A DNA stretch of 64,000 nucleotides. Origin: Ensifer sp. PDNC004. GTDB taxonomy: Bacteria; Pseudomonadota; Alphaproteobacteria; Rhizobiales; Rhizobiaceae. The position numbers and the translations under genes are program-made. Shown in pieces: positions 9,233 through 17,785 of the stretch; the stretch's first letter is position 1; every line of letters begins with the position of its first letter. The stretch covers positions 1,178,001-1,242,000 of the forward strand of contig NZ_CP070353.1 of NCBI RefSeq assembly GCF_016919405.1, given 5' to 3'. The notes under the pieces were generated by a model. That model was not told the DNA's origin. It was given only the letters and a program-made list of their open reading frames with translations, and did no database searches.

Positions 9233-10276
9233 CTAAAGCCATTTCGCGCGGCGGAAGAAGCGGTAGAGCGTGCCGCACAGTCCGATGATGACAGCCAGCA
9301 CGACGAAGTAGCCATAGCGGAACTTGAGCTCCGGCATGTCGTCGAAGTTCATTCCGTAAATGCCGGCAATCGCCGTCGGCACCGCGAGGATCGCCGCCCA
9401 GGACGCGAGCTTGCGCGAAATCTCCGTCTGCTCGGATTGCCCGACCATCAGGCTCGCCTCGAAGGTGAAGGCGAGCACTTCACGCAAAGCGTCGATATCC
9501 TCCTGAACGCGCCGCACGTGGTCGGTCACGTCACGGAAGAGCGGCTGCAGTGCTGCATCCATGCCCGGCAGATCGATGTGCTCATGCCGTCGGCAGACGT
9601 CGACCAGCGGCACGACCGCGTTTCGCAGGCGCAAGAGATTGCGCCGCAGCAGATACAGGCGTTCGATGTCGCCCTTGACCAGCCGCTCGCGCAGCAGCCG
9701 GTCCTCCAGTTCCTCGACTTCCTCGTGGATCGCCTCGATCACCGGCATGTAGTTGTCGACGATGAAATCGAGGATCGAATAGAGGATGTAGTTCTCGCCA
9801 TGGGCAAGGGCTGCCGGCGAGGCTTCGCAGCGCTGACGCACGGCCATGTAAGAGGTCGACGCGCCGTGCCGGACCGAGATGACATAACCGCGCCCCACGA
9901 ACAGATGCGTCTCGCCGAAGGCGATCTCGTCGCCGACCATGTGCGCGGTGCGGGCGACAACAAAGATCGAATCGCCATAGATCTCCAGTTTCGGCCGTTG
10001 GTGCGCCTTGCAGGCGTCCTCGATCGCCAGGTCATGCAGATCGAATTCCTGCTGGATCTGCCGCAACAGTTCGGCATCGGGCTCATGCAGGCCAATCCAG
10101 ACCACCGCACCTGGACGATCGCGCCACTTGCCTGCGTCTTCGATGCGGATATCGCGGACGCGCACGCCGTTCTCGTAGACCGCGGCCGCAACGACGCCGG
10201 CGCGCGGCTGTGAATTCGGCATGACGGCTTCACCGTCAGACTGTGGCAAAACCCTGTTCGTCAGCTCCAATCCCAT
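9233..10276 (-). CDS. corA: CorA family magnesium/divalent-cation transporter
   Basis: A 347-residue CorA-type channel. It has a large cytoplasmic N-terminal domain, long helices (AIHEEVEELEDRLL and the following 100 residues), then two transmembrane segments at the C-terminus. The first of these ends in the signature YGMNFDDMPEL (the GMN selectivity motif); the second is VVLAVIIGLCGTLYRFF. Three in-frame starts are possible (10303, 10276, 10222). I choose 10276 because GGGAGG lies 6 nt upstream of it. The zinc metallopeptidase gene follows 24 bp downstream. Confidence 0.94.
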   Translation of the reverse strand: MGLELTNRVLPQSDGEAVMPNSQPRAGVVAAAVYENGVRVRDIRIEDAGKWRDRPGAVVWIGLHEPDAELLRQIQQEFDLHDLAIEDACKAHQRPKLEIYGDSIFVVARTAHMVGDEIAFGETHLFVGRGYVISVRHGASTSYMAVRQRCEASPAALAHGENYILYSILDFIVDNYMPVIEAIHEEVEELEDRLLRERLVKGDIERLYLLRRNLLRLRNAVVPLVDVCRRHEHIDLPGMDAALQPLFRDVTDHVRRVQEDIDALREVLAFTFEASLMVGQSEQTEISRKLASWAAILAVPTAIAGIYGMNFDDMPELKFRYGYFVVLAVIIGLCGTLYRFFRRAKWL

Positions 10277-10326
10277 CGTCAGCCTCCCAGGCAAATACGA
10301 CACCGACGGGCTCCGGATGTCTTAAC

Positions 10327-10356
10327 GGAACCAAGCATACGCGCACTCCCTTATAT
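10327..10356 (+). promoter_or_regulatory. Candidate EcfG/RpoE2-type promoter ahead of sthA
   Basis: GGAAC at 10327-10331 is followed after 19 nt by TT in an AT-rich run (TTATATATT). The general-stress sigma factor of Sinorhizobium (RpoE2) is reported to use GGAAC-N18/19-TT. It faces sthA, about 120 bp upstream of its start. The motif is short, so this is only a candidate. Confidence 0.3.
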
Positions 10357-10479
10357 ATTCTCATCCGGCTGTTTCGGCTATGAAAACCACTTCATCAAAC
10401 CGTGCCATTGACGGTATAGAGGCTTGCGAGCGAGAGTTTTCGCAACGCACAACGATTCCACCTTCTAACGGACACGCCT

Positions 10480-11895
10480 ATGAACCAGTTCGATCTCATC
10501 GTTGTCGGAAGCGGACCTGCCGGCCGCCGCGGCGCCATCCAGGCAGCCAAGCTCGGCAAGAAGGTCCTCGTCATCGAACAGGGAAAACGCGTCGGCGGCG
10601 TTTCGGTTCATACCGGCACGATTCCCTCCAAGACGCTGCGCGAAACGGCGCTCAATCTTTCGGGCTGGCGCGAGCGCGGTTTTTACGGACGGTCCTATCG
10701 CGTCAAGCAGGAGATCAGCGCCGATGACCTCCGGCAGCGCCTGATCATCACCCTCAATCATGAGGTCGAGGTTCTCGAACACCAGTTTGCGCGCAACCGC
10801 GTGCAGCAGATGCGCGGCAAGGCGAGCTTCGTCAATCAGACCACGCTGGAGGTCGTCAAGGACGACGGCGAGACCATGCTCGTGTCCGGCACCAGCATCA
10901 TGCTTGCCGTCGGCACCAAGCCCTTCCGCCCGGATTACATGCCGTTCGACGGCAAGACCGTGCTCGACAGCGACGAACTGCTCGATATCGAGACCCTGCC
11001 GCGCTCGCTGGTGGTGATCGGCGCCGGCGTCGTCGGCATCGAATACGCCACGATCTTCAGCGCGCTCGACACCCAGGTAACGGTGATCGACCCGAAGACA
11101 ACGATGCTCGATTTCATCGACAAGGAAATCGTCGAAGACTTCATCTACCAGCTGCGCGACCGCAACATGAAACTGCATCTCGGGCAGAAGGCCGAAACGG
11201 TCGAAAGACTCGAAGATGGTAAGGTGCTGCTGACGCTCGACAACGGCCGCAAGATCACGACCGACATGGTGCTCTTTGCCGCGGGCCGCATGGGCGCGAC
11301 CGATACGCTCAACCTTCCGTCCGCCGGGCTTGAAGCCGACAGCCGCGGGCGCCTCAAGGTCAATCCCGAGACCTTCCAGACCTCCGTGCCCAACATCTAT
11401 GCCGCCGGCGACGTCGTCGGCTTCCCGAGCCTCGCCTCGACTTCGATGGAACAGGGCCGCATCGCTGCCCGCGTCGCCATCGGCGCGATCGCGATGGAGC
11501 CGCAAAAGTACTTCCCCTACGGTATCTATGCCGTGCCTGAGATCTCCACCTGCGGTCTCTCGGAAGAAGAGGTCAAGGAACGCGGCATACCCTACGAATG
11601 CGGCATCGCCCGCTTCCGCGAGACCTCGCGCGGCCACATCATGGGGCTCGATTCCGGCCTGTTGAAAATGATCTTCTCGCTGAAGACCCGCCGCCTGCTC
11701 GGCGTGCATATCATCGGCGAAGGCGCGACGGAGCTGGTGCATATCGGCCAGGCGGTGCTGAATCTCAAGGGCACGGTCGAGTACTTCGTCGAAAACACCT
11801 TCAACTACCCGACGCTGGCCGAAGCCTACAAGATTGCTGGCCTCGACGCCTGGAACCGCATGGGCGAGATCAAGCAGGAAGCACCGAAAGCGTAA
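10480..11895 (+). CDS. sthA: Soluble pyridine nucleotide transhydrogenase
   Basis: Flavoprotein moving reducing equivalents between NADPH and NAD+. The 471-residue protein is of the dihydrolipoamide-dehydrogenase fold: FAD motif VVGSGPAGRRGA, a second dinucleotide motif VVIGAGVVGIEYATIF, the FAD-binding NIYAAGDVVGFPSLA, and a C-terminal dimerisation domain ending in HIIGEGATELVHIG. The redox-active CxxxxC of lipoamide dehydrogenases is absent: the equivalent stretch is VSVHTGTIPSKTLRE, the replacement seen in SthA. It is transcribed alone. A 9-bp hairpin follows without a clear U-tract. Confidence 0.94.
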   Translation: MNQFDLIVVGSGPAGRRGAIQAAKLGKKVLVIEQGKRVGGVSVHTGTIPSKTLRETALNLSGWRERGFYGRSYRVKQEISADDLRQRLIITLNHEVEVLEHQFARNRVQQMRGKASFVNQTTLEVVKDDGETMLVSGTSIMLAVGTKPFRPDYMPFDGKTVLDSDELLDIETLPRSLVVIGAGVVGIEYATIFSALDTQVTVIDPKTTMLDFIDKEIVEDFIYQLRDRNMKLHLGQKAETVERLEDGKVLLTLDNGRKITTDMVLFAAGRMGATDTLNLPSAGLEADSRGRLKVNPETFQTSVPNIYAAGDVVGFPSLASTSMEQGRIAARVAIGAIAMEPQKYFPYGIYAVPEISTCGLSEEEVKERGIPYECGIARFRETSRGHIMGLDSGLLKMIFSLKTRRLLGVHIIGEGATELVHIGQAVLNLKGTVEYFVENTFNYPTLAEAYKIAGLDAWNRMGEIKQEAPKA

Positions 11896-11915
11896 GCTTC
11901 CAGCGACAGAGCCGA

Positions 11916-11937
11916 CCGCCGTCAACGATGACGGCGG
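11916..11937. other. Perfect hairpin downstream of sthA
   Basis: CCGCCGTCA (11916-11924) and TGACGGCGG (11929-11937) form a 9-bp stem with a 4-nt loop just after sthA. No T-run follows on either strand, so it may stabilise the transcript end or be a weak terminator. Confidence 0.4.
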
Positions 11938-12081
11938 CGGCCAAACGCCCGAAGGGCACCGATGGTGGCTCCGCGCTACGGCCGCCCTCTCCCGCCCGTC
12001 CCTCAAAACCGGCATCTGAAATGCGCGGGACGCTGGCGAATCGGCTAGCTTCACCTCTGCCGATCAAGAGAGCCGAACACC

Positions 12082-12885
12082 ATGCGCATCCTTTCGCTCA
12101 ATGCCTGGGGCGGCAAGCTCCATTCGCCTTTGATGAAGTATCTCGTCGATGTCGACGCCGACGTCCTGTGCCTGCAGGAGATCGCGCGATCACCGACGAC
12201 AGAGGCCGAATGGCTGAGCTATCGCGATGCGGACGTAGAACTGCCGCAACGCGCCAACCTCTTCGACGAGATCGCCGCCGTGCTTCCAGGACATGACGGA
12301 TTCTTCTGCCCGACGGCGCGTGGGATTCTCTTTGCCGGTGACGCGCCCGTGGCATCGGAATTCGGCCTGGCGACCTTCGTTCGGCGGGGCTATTCCGTCA
12401 TTGGCCAGGCACTCGGCTTCGTGCATGGCGGCTTTTCGCCCGACGGTTGGGGGCCGCATCCGCGTGCGCGCAACGCCCATTGCATCCGACTGTTCGATCA
12501 CGACGCTGGCACTCCCATCACTATCGCGCAGATGCACGGGCTACGGGAGGTTCGAGGCAAGAACGACAGTCCGGAACGCCGCGCGCAGGCCGACGCGCTG
12601 GTGGGTCTCATCCACCAGGTCTGGCCCGGCGACGAGCGGCTGGTCGTCTGCGGTGACTTCAACGTGCTCCCGGACAGCCAAACGTTTCAGACGCTCGGGC
12701 AACTGGGCCTCGTCGACCTCGTCGTTTCCCGCGGCCACACGGACACGCGCACCTCGCACTATCGAAAGAGCGGCCGCTTTGCCGACTACATGCTGGCGAA
12801 TGGCGCAGTCACCGTCGCTCGCTTCGATGTCGTCGCAGCGCCCGAAGTCTCCGACCACCGCGCCCTCCTCCTCGACATCGCTTAG
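12082..12885 (+). CDS. Endonuclease/exonuclease/phosphatase (EEP) family protein
   Basis: A 267-residue EEP-superfamily hydrolase, the fold shared by ExoIII, DNase I and inositol-phosphatases. Motifs in order are MRILSLNAWGG (metal Asn), DVLCLQEIAR (metal Glu), IAQMHGLR (His), VVCGDFNVLPDS (Asp/Asn pair) and VSDHRALLL (catalytic His with Asp). The substrate cannot be read from sequence; the HGLRE segment differs from the ExoIII type found at 45.7 kb. No signal peptide. It stands between sthA and the terminator of tig, apparently as a single gene. Confidence 0.87.
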   Translation: MRILSLNAWGGKLHSPLMKYLVDVDADVLCLQEIARSPTTEAEWLSYRDADVELPQRANLFDEIAAVLPGHDGFFCPTARGILFAGDAPVASEFGLATFVRRGYSVIGQALGFVHGGFSPDGWGPHPRARNAHCIRLFDHDAGTPITIAQMHGLREVRGKNDSPERRAQADALVGLIHQVWPGDERLVVCGDFNVLPDSQTFQTLGQLGLVDLVVSRGHTDTRTSHYRKSGRFADYMLANGAVTVARFDVVAAPEVSDHRALLLDIA

Positions 12886-12964
12886 TCCGTCGCGCGTTCG
12901 GCCGGGCCAAAAATCGGCTCCCGGTGAGCGCTTCCACAGGACGAAGAGCTCGCCTCCCGCAACG

Positions 12965-12993
12965 AAAAAGGCCCTGCCGCAAGCGGCAGGGCC
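12965..12993 (-). terminator. Intrinsic terminator of tig
   Basis: GGCCCTGCCG and CGGCAGGGCC form a 10-bp GC-rich stem with a 4-nt loop. On the minus strand it is followed by TTTTT. It lies 26 bp after the tig stop. The plus strand also has a short T-run, so it may serve the EEP gene too. Confidence 0.9.
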
Positions 12994-13018
12994 TTTCGAT
13001 TCCTAAGCTTCGATCCGA

Positions 13019-14497
13019 TTACTCGGCGCTGTCGTCAGCGGCCTTCTTCTTGGCCGGAGCCTTCTTCTTCGGAGCGGCAGCTTCTTCGCCTTCGGCGGCT
13101 TCAGCCTTGGCGGCGGCCTTCTTCTTGGCCGGAGCCTTCTTGGCAGCCTTGCCTTCGGTCTCTTCGTCGTCAGCCGTCAGCTCTTCCTTGGAAACCGTCT
13201 TGTCGGTTACCGAGATTTCGCCGAGCAGGTGGTCGACGACCTTTTCTTCGAACAGCGGAGCGCGCAGCGAAGCAGCGGCGCCCGGGGTGTTCTTGAAGTA
13301 GTCGAGGATCTGCTTTTCCTGGCCCGGGAACTGGCGCAGCTGTTCGAACAGCGAACGCTGCAGTTCGTCGTCGCTGACCTGAACGCCGGCCTTTTCGCCG
13401 ATTTCCGAGAGAACGAGGCCGAGGCGAACACGACGCTCAGCGAGCTTGCGGTATTCAGCGCGGGCTTCTTCTTCGGTGGTTTCTTCGTCAGCGAAGGTCT
13501 TGCCGGCCTGCTGGAGGTCGGTGTTGATCTGGCGCCAGATGTTTTCGAATTCGGCTTCGACGAGACGCTGCGGCGTTTCGAACTGGTAGAGTTCGTCGAG
13601 CTGGTCGAGGATCTGACGCTTGACCTTCTGACGGGTCAGGTTGCCGTACTGGCTTTCGATCTGGCCGCGGACGATTTCCTTCAGCTTGTCAGCCGATTCG
13701 AGGCCGAGCTTGGTGGCCAGTTCGTCGTTGATTTCGATGTCCTGGGCGCCAGCCACGTCCTTGACGGTGATGTCGAAGGTGGCTTCCTTGCCAGCAAGGT
13801 TTGCAGCCGGGTATTCAGCCGGGAAAGTCACGGTGATGACCTTCTCGTCGCCAGCCTTCAGGCCAACGAGCTGCTCTTCGAAGCCCGGGATGAAACGGTT
13901 GGAACCGAGAACCAGCTCAGCGTCTTCGTCCTTGCCGCCGTCGAAAGCGACGCCGTCGACCTTGCCGAGGTAATCGATGGTGACGCGGTCGCCGTTGGCG
14001 GCCTTGCCCTTCTTCGATTCGTAGCTGCGGGCGCTTTCGGCGATCTTGAGGATCTGCTCGTTGACTTCGTCTTCAGCGATCTCGACGACTTCGCGGGTCA
14101 CCTTGATGCCGCTAACGTCCTTGAGCTCGATCGCCGGGATGATTTCGTAGGCAACAGTGAACTCGAGGTCGGCTTCTGCGTTGAGGATCTTGTCGGCTTC
14201 TGCCTCGTCCTCGGTCATCGCGATTTCCGGCTGGGTCGCCGACTTTTCGCCACGGCCCGACAGGATCTCGGTCGGCTTGTCGCGGACGATCTCGTTGACG
14301 AGATCAGCCATGATCGACTTGCCGTAGATCTTCTTCAGATGCGCGGCCGGTACCTTGCCCGGACGGAAGCCGTTGATCTTCACACGGTCCTTCACTTCGG
14401 CCAGGCGCTCGTTCATACGAGCTTCCATGTCCTTGGCCGGGATAACGACCTTGAGTTCGCGCTTCAGCCCTTCAGCGAGCGTTTCGATAACCTGCAT
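13019..14497 (-). CDS. tig: Trigger factor (ribosome-bound chaperone / PPIase)
   Basis: Ribosome-docking chaperone for nascent chains. The 492-residue product has the ribosome-binding signature [18 protein letters not shown] near residues 44-60, an FKBP-type PPIase domain at about 165-250 ([20 protein letters not shown]), and the C-terminal substrate-binding helices. The last 60 or so residues are an unusual low-complexity tail with alternating Lys/Ala-rich blocks ([34 protein letters not shown]). I start at the ATG at 14497, where AAGG lies 7 nt upstream; a TTG two codons earlier is possible. Terminator downstream. Confidence 0.97.
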   Translation of the reverse strand: MQVIETLAEGLKRELKVVIPAKDMEARMNERLAEVKDRVKINGFRPGKVPAAHLKKIYGKSIMADLVNEIVRDKPTEILSGRGEKSATQPEIAMTEDEAEADKILNAEADLEFTVAYEIIPAIELKDVSGIKVTREVVEIAEDEVNEQILKIAESARSYESKKGKAANGDRVTIDYLGKVDGVAFDGGKDEDAELVLGSNRFIPGFEEQLVGLKAGDEKVITVTFPAEYPAANLAGKEATFDITVKDVAGAQDIEINDELATKLGLESADKLKEIVRGQIESQYGNLTRQKVKRQILDQLDELYQFETPQRLVEAEFENIWRQINTDLQQAGKTFADEETTEEEARAEYRKLAERRVRLGLVLSEIGEKAGVQVSDDELQRSLFEQLRQFPGQEKQILDYFKNTPGAAASLRAPLFEEKVVDHLLGEISVTDKTVSKEELTADDEETEGKAAKKAPAKKKAAAKAEAAEGEEAAAPKKKAPAKKKAADDSAE

Positions 14498-14676
14498 GTT
14501 CAAACCTTCATTTCACGTTGACTGTGCTCTTCCCCTTCGAAAGGTCTGGCGAGCACGTGAGCCGATCCATTTGCCGGGAGTGGCTTTACGCAGTTCTGCA
14601 ACCGTTTTGCAAGCAAAATGGCACTCCAGCCCCCTTCATCCCTGCAGAATCCGGACTTCGGGCGCGATCGCTGTTC

Positions 14677-14761
<85 letters not shown>

Positions 14762-14946
14762 GTTCAGACAATCGCACCGCCTGTTCGTATTCCCGCAAGT
14801 CCAACCAGCGGAATACCGCGGATACAAAGGGCATGCTGAAAAGTTCAGGGCTTTCCCGAGCGCGGCGTCTCTATATCACTCGTTCTCGCGGGATCAAAGG
14901 GAAAATGCGGGAATTCCACCACCGATCCGGCAGGGGACGGCGCAGC

Positions 14947-15528
14947 TCAATAGAGAGGCTCTTCATAGACCGGGCTGCCATTGACTGCGATCTCGCGGAT
15001 CTGGGCCTTTCCCTTGGCGTCTACGCGGATATTGACGGAGAGCGCCTCGGCGTTGCGCGCCTCCTCCAGCGTCCGCCCCTCGCCTTCCGGCACATAGAAG
15101 CGCTCGATCCCGTATTCCACACTGACGGACGAGAGCGCGGACGAAGGATAGTAGATAAAGGGCAGCGAGCGAAGGACGACGCTGTCGCCGGCGAGGCCAA
15201 GCGGCTGGAAGGACGCTTCGGTCGCCGCCCAGAAACCGTCGAGTTGCTTTTCCAGCCGAACGTAGATCTGCGCCTCTTCCGACTGCTTCGGCGTATCGCC
15301 CTTGAACAGTTCCGGCTGGAGCCTGGAAATGTCGTAGCTCAGGATCACGTAGTCACCCCGAAGCAAATCGCGGGGATCGACGGGCACGGTCTTCAACAGC
15401 ACGTCACGGCCGCTTCTGAGGATCGATGCCCTGCTCTCGATCATATAGCCAAGGGCCGCCGTCTGTACGCCCGCAACCAGCAGGGCCGCCAGCAATGGGT
15501 TCAGCCAACGGGTCTTTGCAGCGGTCAT
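14947..15528 (-). CDS. GDYXXLXY-domain membrane-anchored protein
   Basis: A 193-residue protein with one N-terminal transmembrane segment or uncleaved signal (WLNPLLAALLVAGVQTAALGYMI) and an extracytoplasmic part. It contains the family-naming motif GDYVILSY at about residues 58-65 (in DPRDLLRGDYVILSYDIS). The start codon overlaps the stop of the DUF2157 gene by 4 bp (ATGA). The pairing of GDYXXLXY proteins with DUF2157 membrane proteins recurs in bacteria, which suggests a complex, but its function is unknown to me. Confidence 0.88.
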   Translation of the reverse strand: MTAAKTRWLNPLLAALLVAGVQTAALGYMIESRASILRSGRDVLLKTVPVDPRDLLRGDYVILSYDISRLQPELFKGDTPKQSEEAQIYVRLEKQLDGFWAATEASFQPLGLAGDSVVLRSLPFIYYPSSALSSVSVEYGIERFYVPEGEGRTLEEARNAEALSVNIRVDAKGKAQIREIAVNGSPVYEEPLY

Positions 15529-16634
15529 TGTGGCGCCTCCGTCCCGCGCGCATTTGCCAAGTGCCCCTCGATGCGGATGACGAGCCAGGCGATGCCGGCA
15601 ACCACCAGCCCCGAAATCAGGAAGAAGCCCGAGGTGCCGAGCATCGAGCCAAGGGTCTCGAAGGCGAGGTAGAGAAGCTCGCCGGCAAAGGCGACGTAGC
15701 CGAGATAGCGCACGGCGCCGTTCTGCGCCCCGGCAAGCGCGATCCCGAGGAGGGCCACCAGCAGCGTGCCCGCCCCGGTCGCGACCTCCGATGTCACGCC
15801 GACGGCTTCAAATTGAAGAGCGGTAAAACCGAGCAAGGCGAGCGCGAAGGAATAGAAGGTGGGTGCCGAACCGGCATCGACCGCAAGCGCGCGAAGCGGC
15901 GAGCCGGGCAGCGTCGCCGCGAGAAAGGCCACGAGCCCGCACGCAGCGAGGCCACCGGCAAAGGCGAGCGATGCATTATCGAGATAAAGCCAGGCGAGCC
16001 ACGACAGGACGAGCAGATAGGCGAGATGACGAACCCTGTCGGCGGCCGTGAAACGCACCAGCAGCACGACGATCACGGCAAGCGTCGGAACGGACCACAT
16101 GCGCCAGTCCGGCGTCGCACTGAACCCATCGTCTTTCAGCACCGTTGCGAAATAGAACCAGGCGAGCCCGCCGGTAACCGCGGCCATGGCTGCGGAGCGA
16201 AATGCCACGGCAGAGAGCACGGCGCCAGCAAACCACAGCAGCGCGGCGTCGGCCGCATCGCCGGACAGATGATACATCTGCCCGATCAGGGCGATGCCAC
16301 CGCCAAAGGCAGCCGCCCCCAGAACGAGCGCGGCAGCGGCGAGCGTTGGGCGTCCGGTGCGGATCAGCCAGGCGGCGGCAAAGTGAAAGCCCCAGACCAA
16401 GGCGACGATGCCGGCCACGCGGGCAAGACGCGGCAGCGCCTCCCAGTTGGCGGCAACAAGCAGCAGGATTGAGGCGGACAACAGGAGTGCGGCGAGAATG
16501 AGCAGGACGCGCCCGGCCCGGAACGTCGACTCGCGACCGTCATATTCGGCGAGCATGGCACGCGCCGCATTCTCCTGCAGCAGCCCCTTGTCGACCCAAT
16601 GCTTGAAGTCTCGTTCGAGACGCGCGCGGTACAT
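15525..16634 (-). CDS. DUF2157 polytopic membrane protein
   Basis: A 369-residue integral membrane protein. A soluble N-terminus of about 40 residues (MYRARLERDFKHWVDKGLL) matches the DUF2157 pattern and is followed by roughly ten hydrophobic segments (for example VLLILAALLLSASILLLVAAN and LALVLGAAAFGGGIALIGQMY). The GxxxIGQMYHLSGD stretch is typical of the family. It is the first gene of a two-gene unit with the GDYXXLXY protein. Role unknown; no transport signature is visible. Confidence 0.88.
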   Translation of the reverse strand: MYRARLERDFKHWVDKGLLQENAARAMLAEYDGRESTFRAGRVLLILAALLLSASILLLVAANWEALPRLARVAGIVALVWGFHFAAAWLIRTGRPTLAAAALVLGAAAFGGGIALIGQMYHLSGDAADAALLWFAGAVLSAVAFRSAAMAAVTGGLAWFYFATVLKDDGFSATPDWRMWSVPTLAVIVVLLVRFTAADRVRHLAYLLVLSWLAWLYLDNASLAFAGGLAACGLVAFLAATLPGSPLRALAVDAGSAPTFYSFALALLGFTALQFEAVGVTSEVATGAGTLLVALLGIALAGAQNGAVRYLGYVAFAGELLYLAFETLGSMLGTSGFFLISGLVVAGIAWLVIRIEGHLANARGTEAPQ

Positions 16635-16794
16635 CCTGCCCCCAGCCTAGAATCCGATGCTTGAATTGGTTCCGTTCAGTCCCCAACTAACCACGTATCG
16701 GCGCGGAAACACAATCGCCCTGCGGCAGTTGCGCACCAAACCGATAGGGACGAATGAACGGCTTGCGCAATGCGCATATCTTCCATGCGGATAT

Positions 16795-16827
16795 TGCACT
16801 GCACAAATCGATTGAAAGGTCCTATAT
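16795..16827 (+). promoter_or_regulatory. Candidate promoter and TGCA-type box ahead of the first small-RNA module
   Basis: TGCACTGCACAAAT (16795-16808) lies upstream of CTATAT (16822-16827), which resembles a rhizobial -10 element. The stretch CTATATTCAAATCATC is nearly repeated as CTATCTTCAACTCATC at 17197-17212 ahead of the second module, and TTATATTCCAGAGCATC at 17493 precedes the first DUF1127 gene. TGCA-containing boxes also precede the other units (17139, 17454, 18018). The -35 element (CTGCAC at 17-nt spacing) is weak, so an activator may be needed. Confidence 0.45.
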
Positions 16828-16929
16828 TCAAATCATCAAAGGCGAACGAAGGCATGAAGCCAGACGGTCGCCAGCGGAAATGGCCAACCGCCTCAGTTTA
16901 CTGAGAAAGGCCCGGGTAAAACCGACGGA

Positions 16930-17055
16930 ATTCGGACGAGCGCACTCCTCCTCCCAGCGCTCTTCCGATCAGATTGGCAACACTCCTCCTCCCAGTTGCC
17001 AATCACTCCTAATGACGCTCGCTGGACCTCCTCCCCCAGCGGGCGTTATTCTTTT
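16930..17055 (+). ncRNA. Anti-Shine-Dalgarno 'cuckoo'/alpha-r14-type small RNA, copy 1
   Basis: Three consecutive hairpins each place a CU-rich anti-SD sequence in the loop. Hairpin 1 is GAGCGC/GCGCTC (16938-16962) with CCTCCTCCC at 16947-16955. Hairpin 2 is a perfect 9-bp ATTGGCAAC/GTTGCCAAT (16973-17003) with CCTCCTCCC at 16985-16993. Hairpin 3 is ACGCTCGCTGG/CCAGCGGGCGT (17015-17046) with CCTCCTCCC in the loop region and the run TATTCTTTT after it, an intrinsic terminator. This is the hallmark of the alphaproteobacterial family known as suhB/alpha-r14/NfeR1 or cuckoo RNAs, thought to base-pair with ribosome-binding sites. The 5' end is inferred from copy 2 and the usual length; a start near 16834, giving about 220 nt, is also possible. 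Confidence 0.85.
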
Positions 17056-17196
17056 CAGCCCTCCTCTCCACAAAGAAGCCTGCGTCTGCGCAGCTGCACA
17101 ATATTCGTGCATAATTTCGCTGCGCTCGCCCCACGCCATGCATTGGATGCATAGGTGCCATTCTGGAACAGCGCTACCCTTCCACCCGCCTGCGTA

Positions 17197-17202
17197 CTAT
17201 CT
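17197..17202 (+). promoter_or_regulatory. Candidate -10 element of small RNA copy 2
   Basis: CTATCT lies 8-10 nt before the presumed 5' end of copy 2, within CTATCTTCAACTCATC, which is almost identical to the stretch upstream of copy 1. A box TGCATTGGATGCATAG lies at 17139-17154, about 43-58 nt further upstream, a usual place for an activator site. Confidence 0.45.
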
Positions 17203-17208
17203 TCAACT

Positions 17209-17339
17209 CATCGATCGGGGCGGCGCACTCCTCCTCCCAGCGCCCCTCGATTTGGATCGGCGACACTCCTCCTCCCGGTTGCCGATCAGAACAAAGCGAC
17301 GCTCGCTGGATCTCCTCCCCCAGCGGGCGTTGTTTGTTT
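17209..17339 (+). ncRNA. Anti-Shine-Dalgarno 'cuckoo'/alpha-r14-type small RNA, copy 2
   Basis: Same three-hairpin plan as copy 1. Loop sequences CCTCCTCCC occur at 17230-17238 (stem GGGGCGGCGC/GCGCCCC with a bulge), at 17268-17276 (10-bp stem GATCGGCGAC/GTTGCCGATC with one G-U pair), and CTCCTCCC in the terminator loop (stem ACGCTCGCTGG/CCAGCGGGCGT, 17299-17330, then TGTTTGTTT). The terminator stem is identical to copy 1, while hairpins 1 and 2 have changed sequence on both arms, so pairing is kept by compensatory changes. That is strong internal evidence for a functional RNA. Predicted length is about 130 nt. Confidence 0.88.
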
Positions 17340-17568
17340 CTGGCCCCTCACATTTCGGGCAGCTTCCAGCCACGACAAGTCGATTGTGCCGCGCGTTTTA
17401 GACGCCTGCCGCGAACGCGCCATCGCACAGAGGCTTGCACGGCCTGCATGGGTGCGATGCAGCATTGTCTCTGTAACTTCTGCTCAAAACGATTATATTC
17501 CAGAGCATCAGATGACGGCCAGCAAGAGAGATTAAGCGCTGGCACACGACCCTAGAAAGGATAGGATC

Positions 17569-17712
17569 ATGAACCTCGCACGCTCTTTCAACAATTGGCG
17601 CAAGTATCGTCAGACCTGCAACGAACTCGGCCGCATGAGCGACCGCGAACTGTCTGACCTCGGCATCGGCCGTGGCGACATCCCGTACGTTGCTCGCCAG
17701 GCGATCAAGTAA
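17569..17712 (+). CDS. DUF1127 micro-protein, first copy
   Basis: A 47-residue protein, MNLARSFNNWRKYRQTCNEL followed by GRMSDRELSDLGIGRGDIPYVARQAIK. The pattern WRKYRxTxxELxxxSDRELxDLGIxRxDI is the complete DUF1127 domain. Short DUF1127 proteins of alphaproteobacteria are arginine-rich; one (CcaF1 of Rhodobacter) is reported to bind RNA and to be encoded next to CCUCC-motif small RNAs, and others are linked to phosphate or stress adaptation. AGGA lies just before the ATG. It sits 230 bp downstream of small RNA copy 2 with its own terminator, so it is probably a separate unit, with a TTATAT -10-like element at 17493-17498. Confidence 0.93.
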   Translation: MNLARSFNNWRKYRQTCNELGRMSDRELSDLGIGRGDIPYVARQAIK

Positions 17713-17749
17713 TTCAGGCTGCGCCTTACGCGCAACCGACCTCCAGTAG

Positions 17750-17785
17750 ACGCCCTCCGGTTCATTCCGGGGGGCGTTTTCTTTT
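17750..17785 (+). terminator. Intrinsic terminator of the first DUF1127 gene
   Basis: An 11-bp stem ACGCCCTCCGG/CCGGGGGGCGT (one G-U pair) with loop TTCATT is followed by TTTTCTTTT, 38 bp after the DUF1127 stop. Confidence 0.92.

Noticed and set aside
16930..17339. Regularly repeated CTCCTCCC units resembling a CRISPR or satellite array
   Set aside because: The repeats are only 8-9 bp, lie in hairpin loops with different stems, and come in sets of three ending in a terminator. There are no equal-length repeats or spacers and no cas genes.
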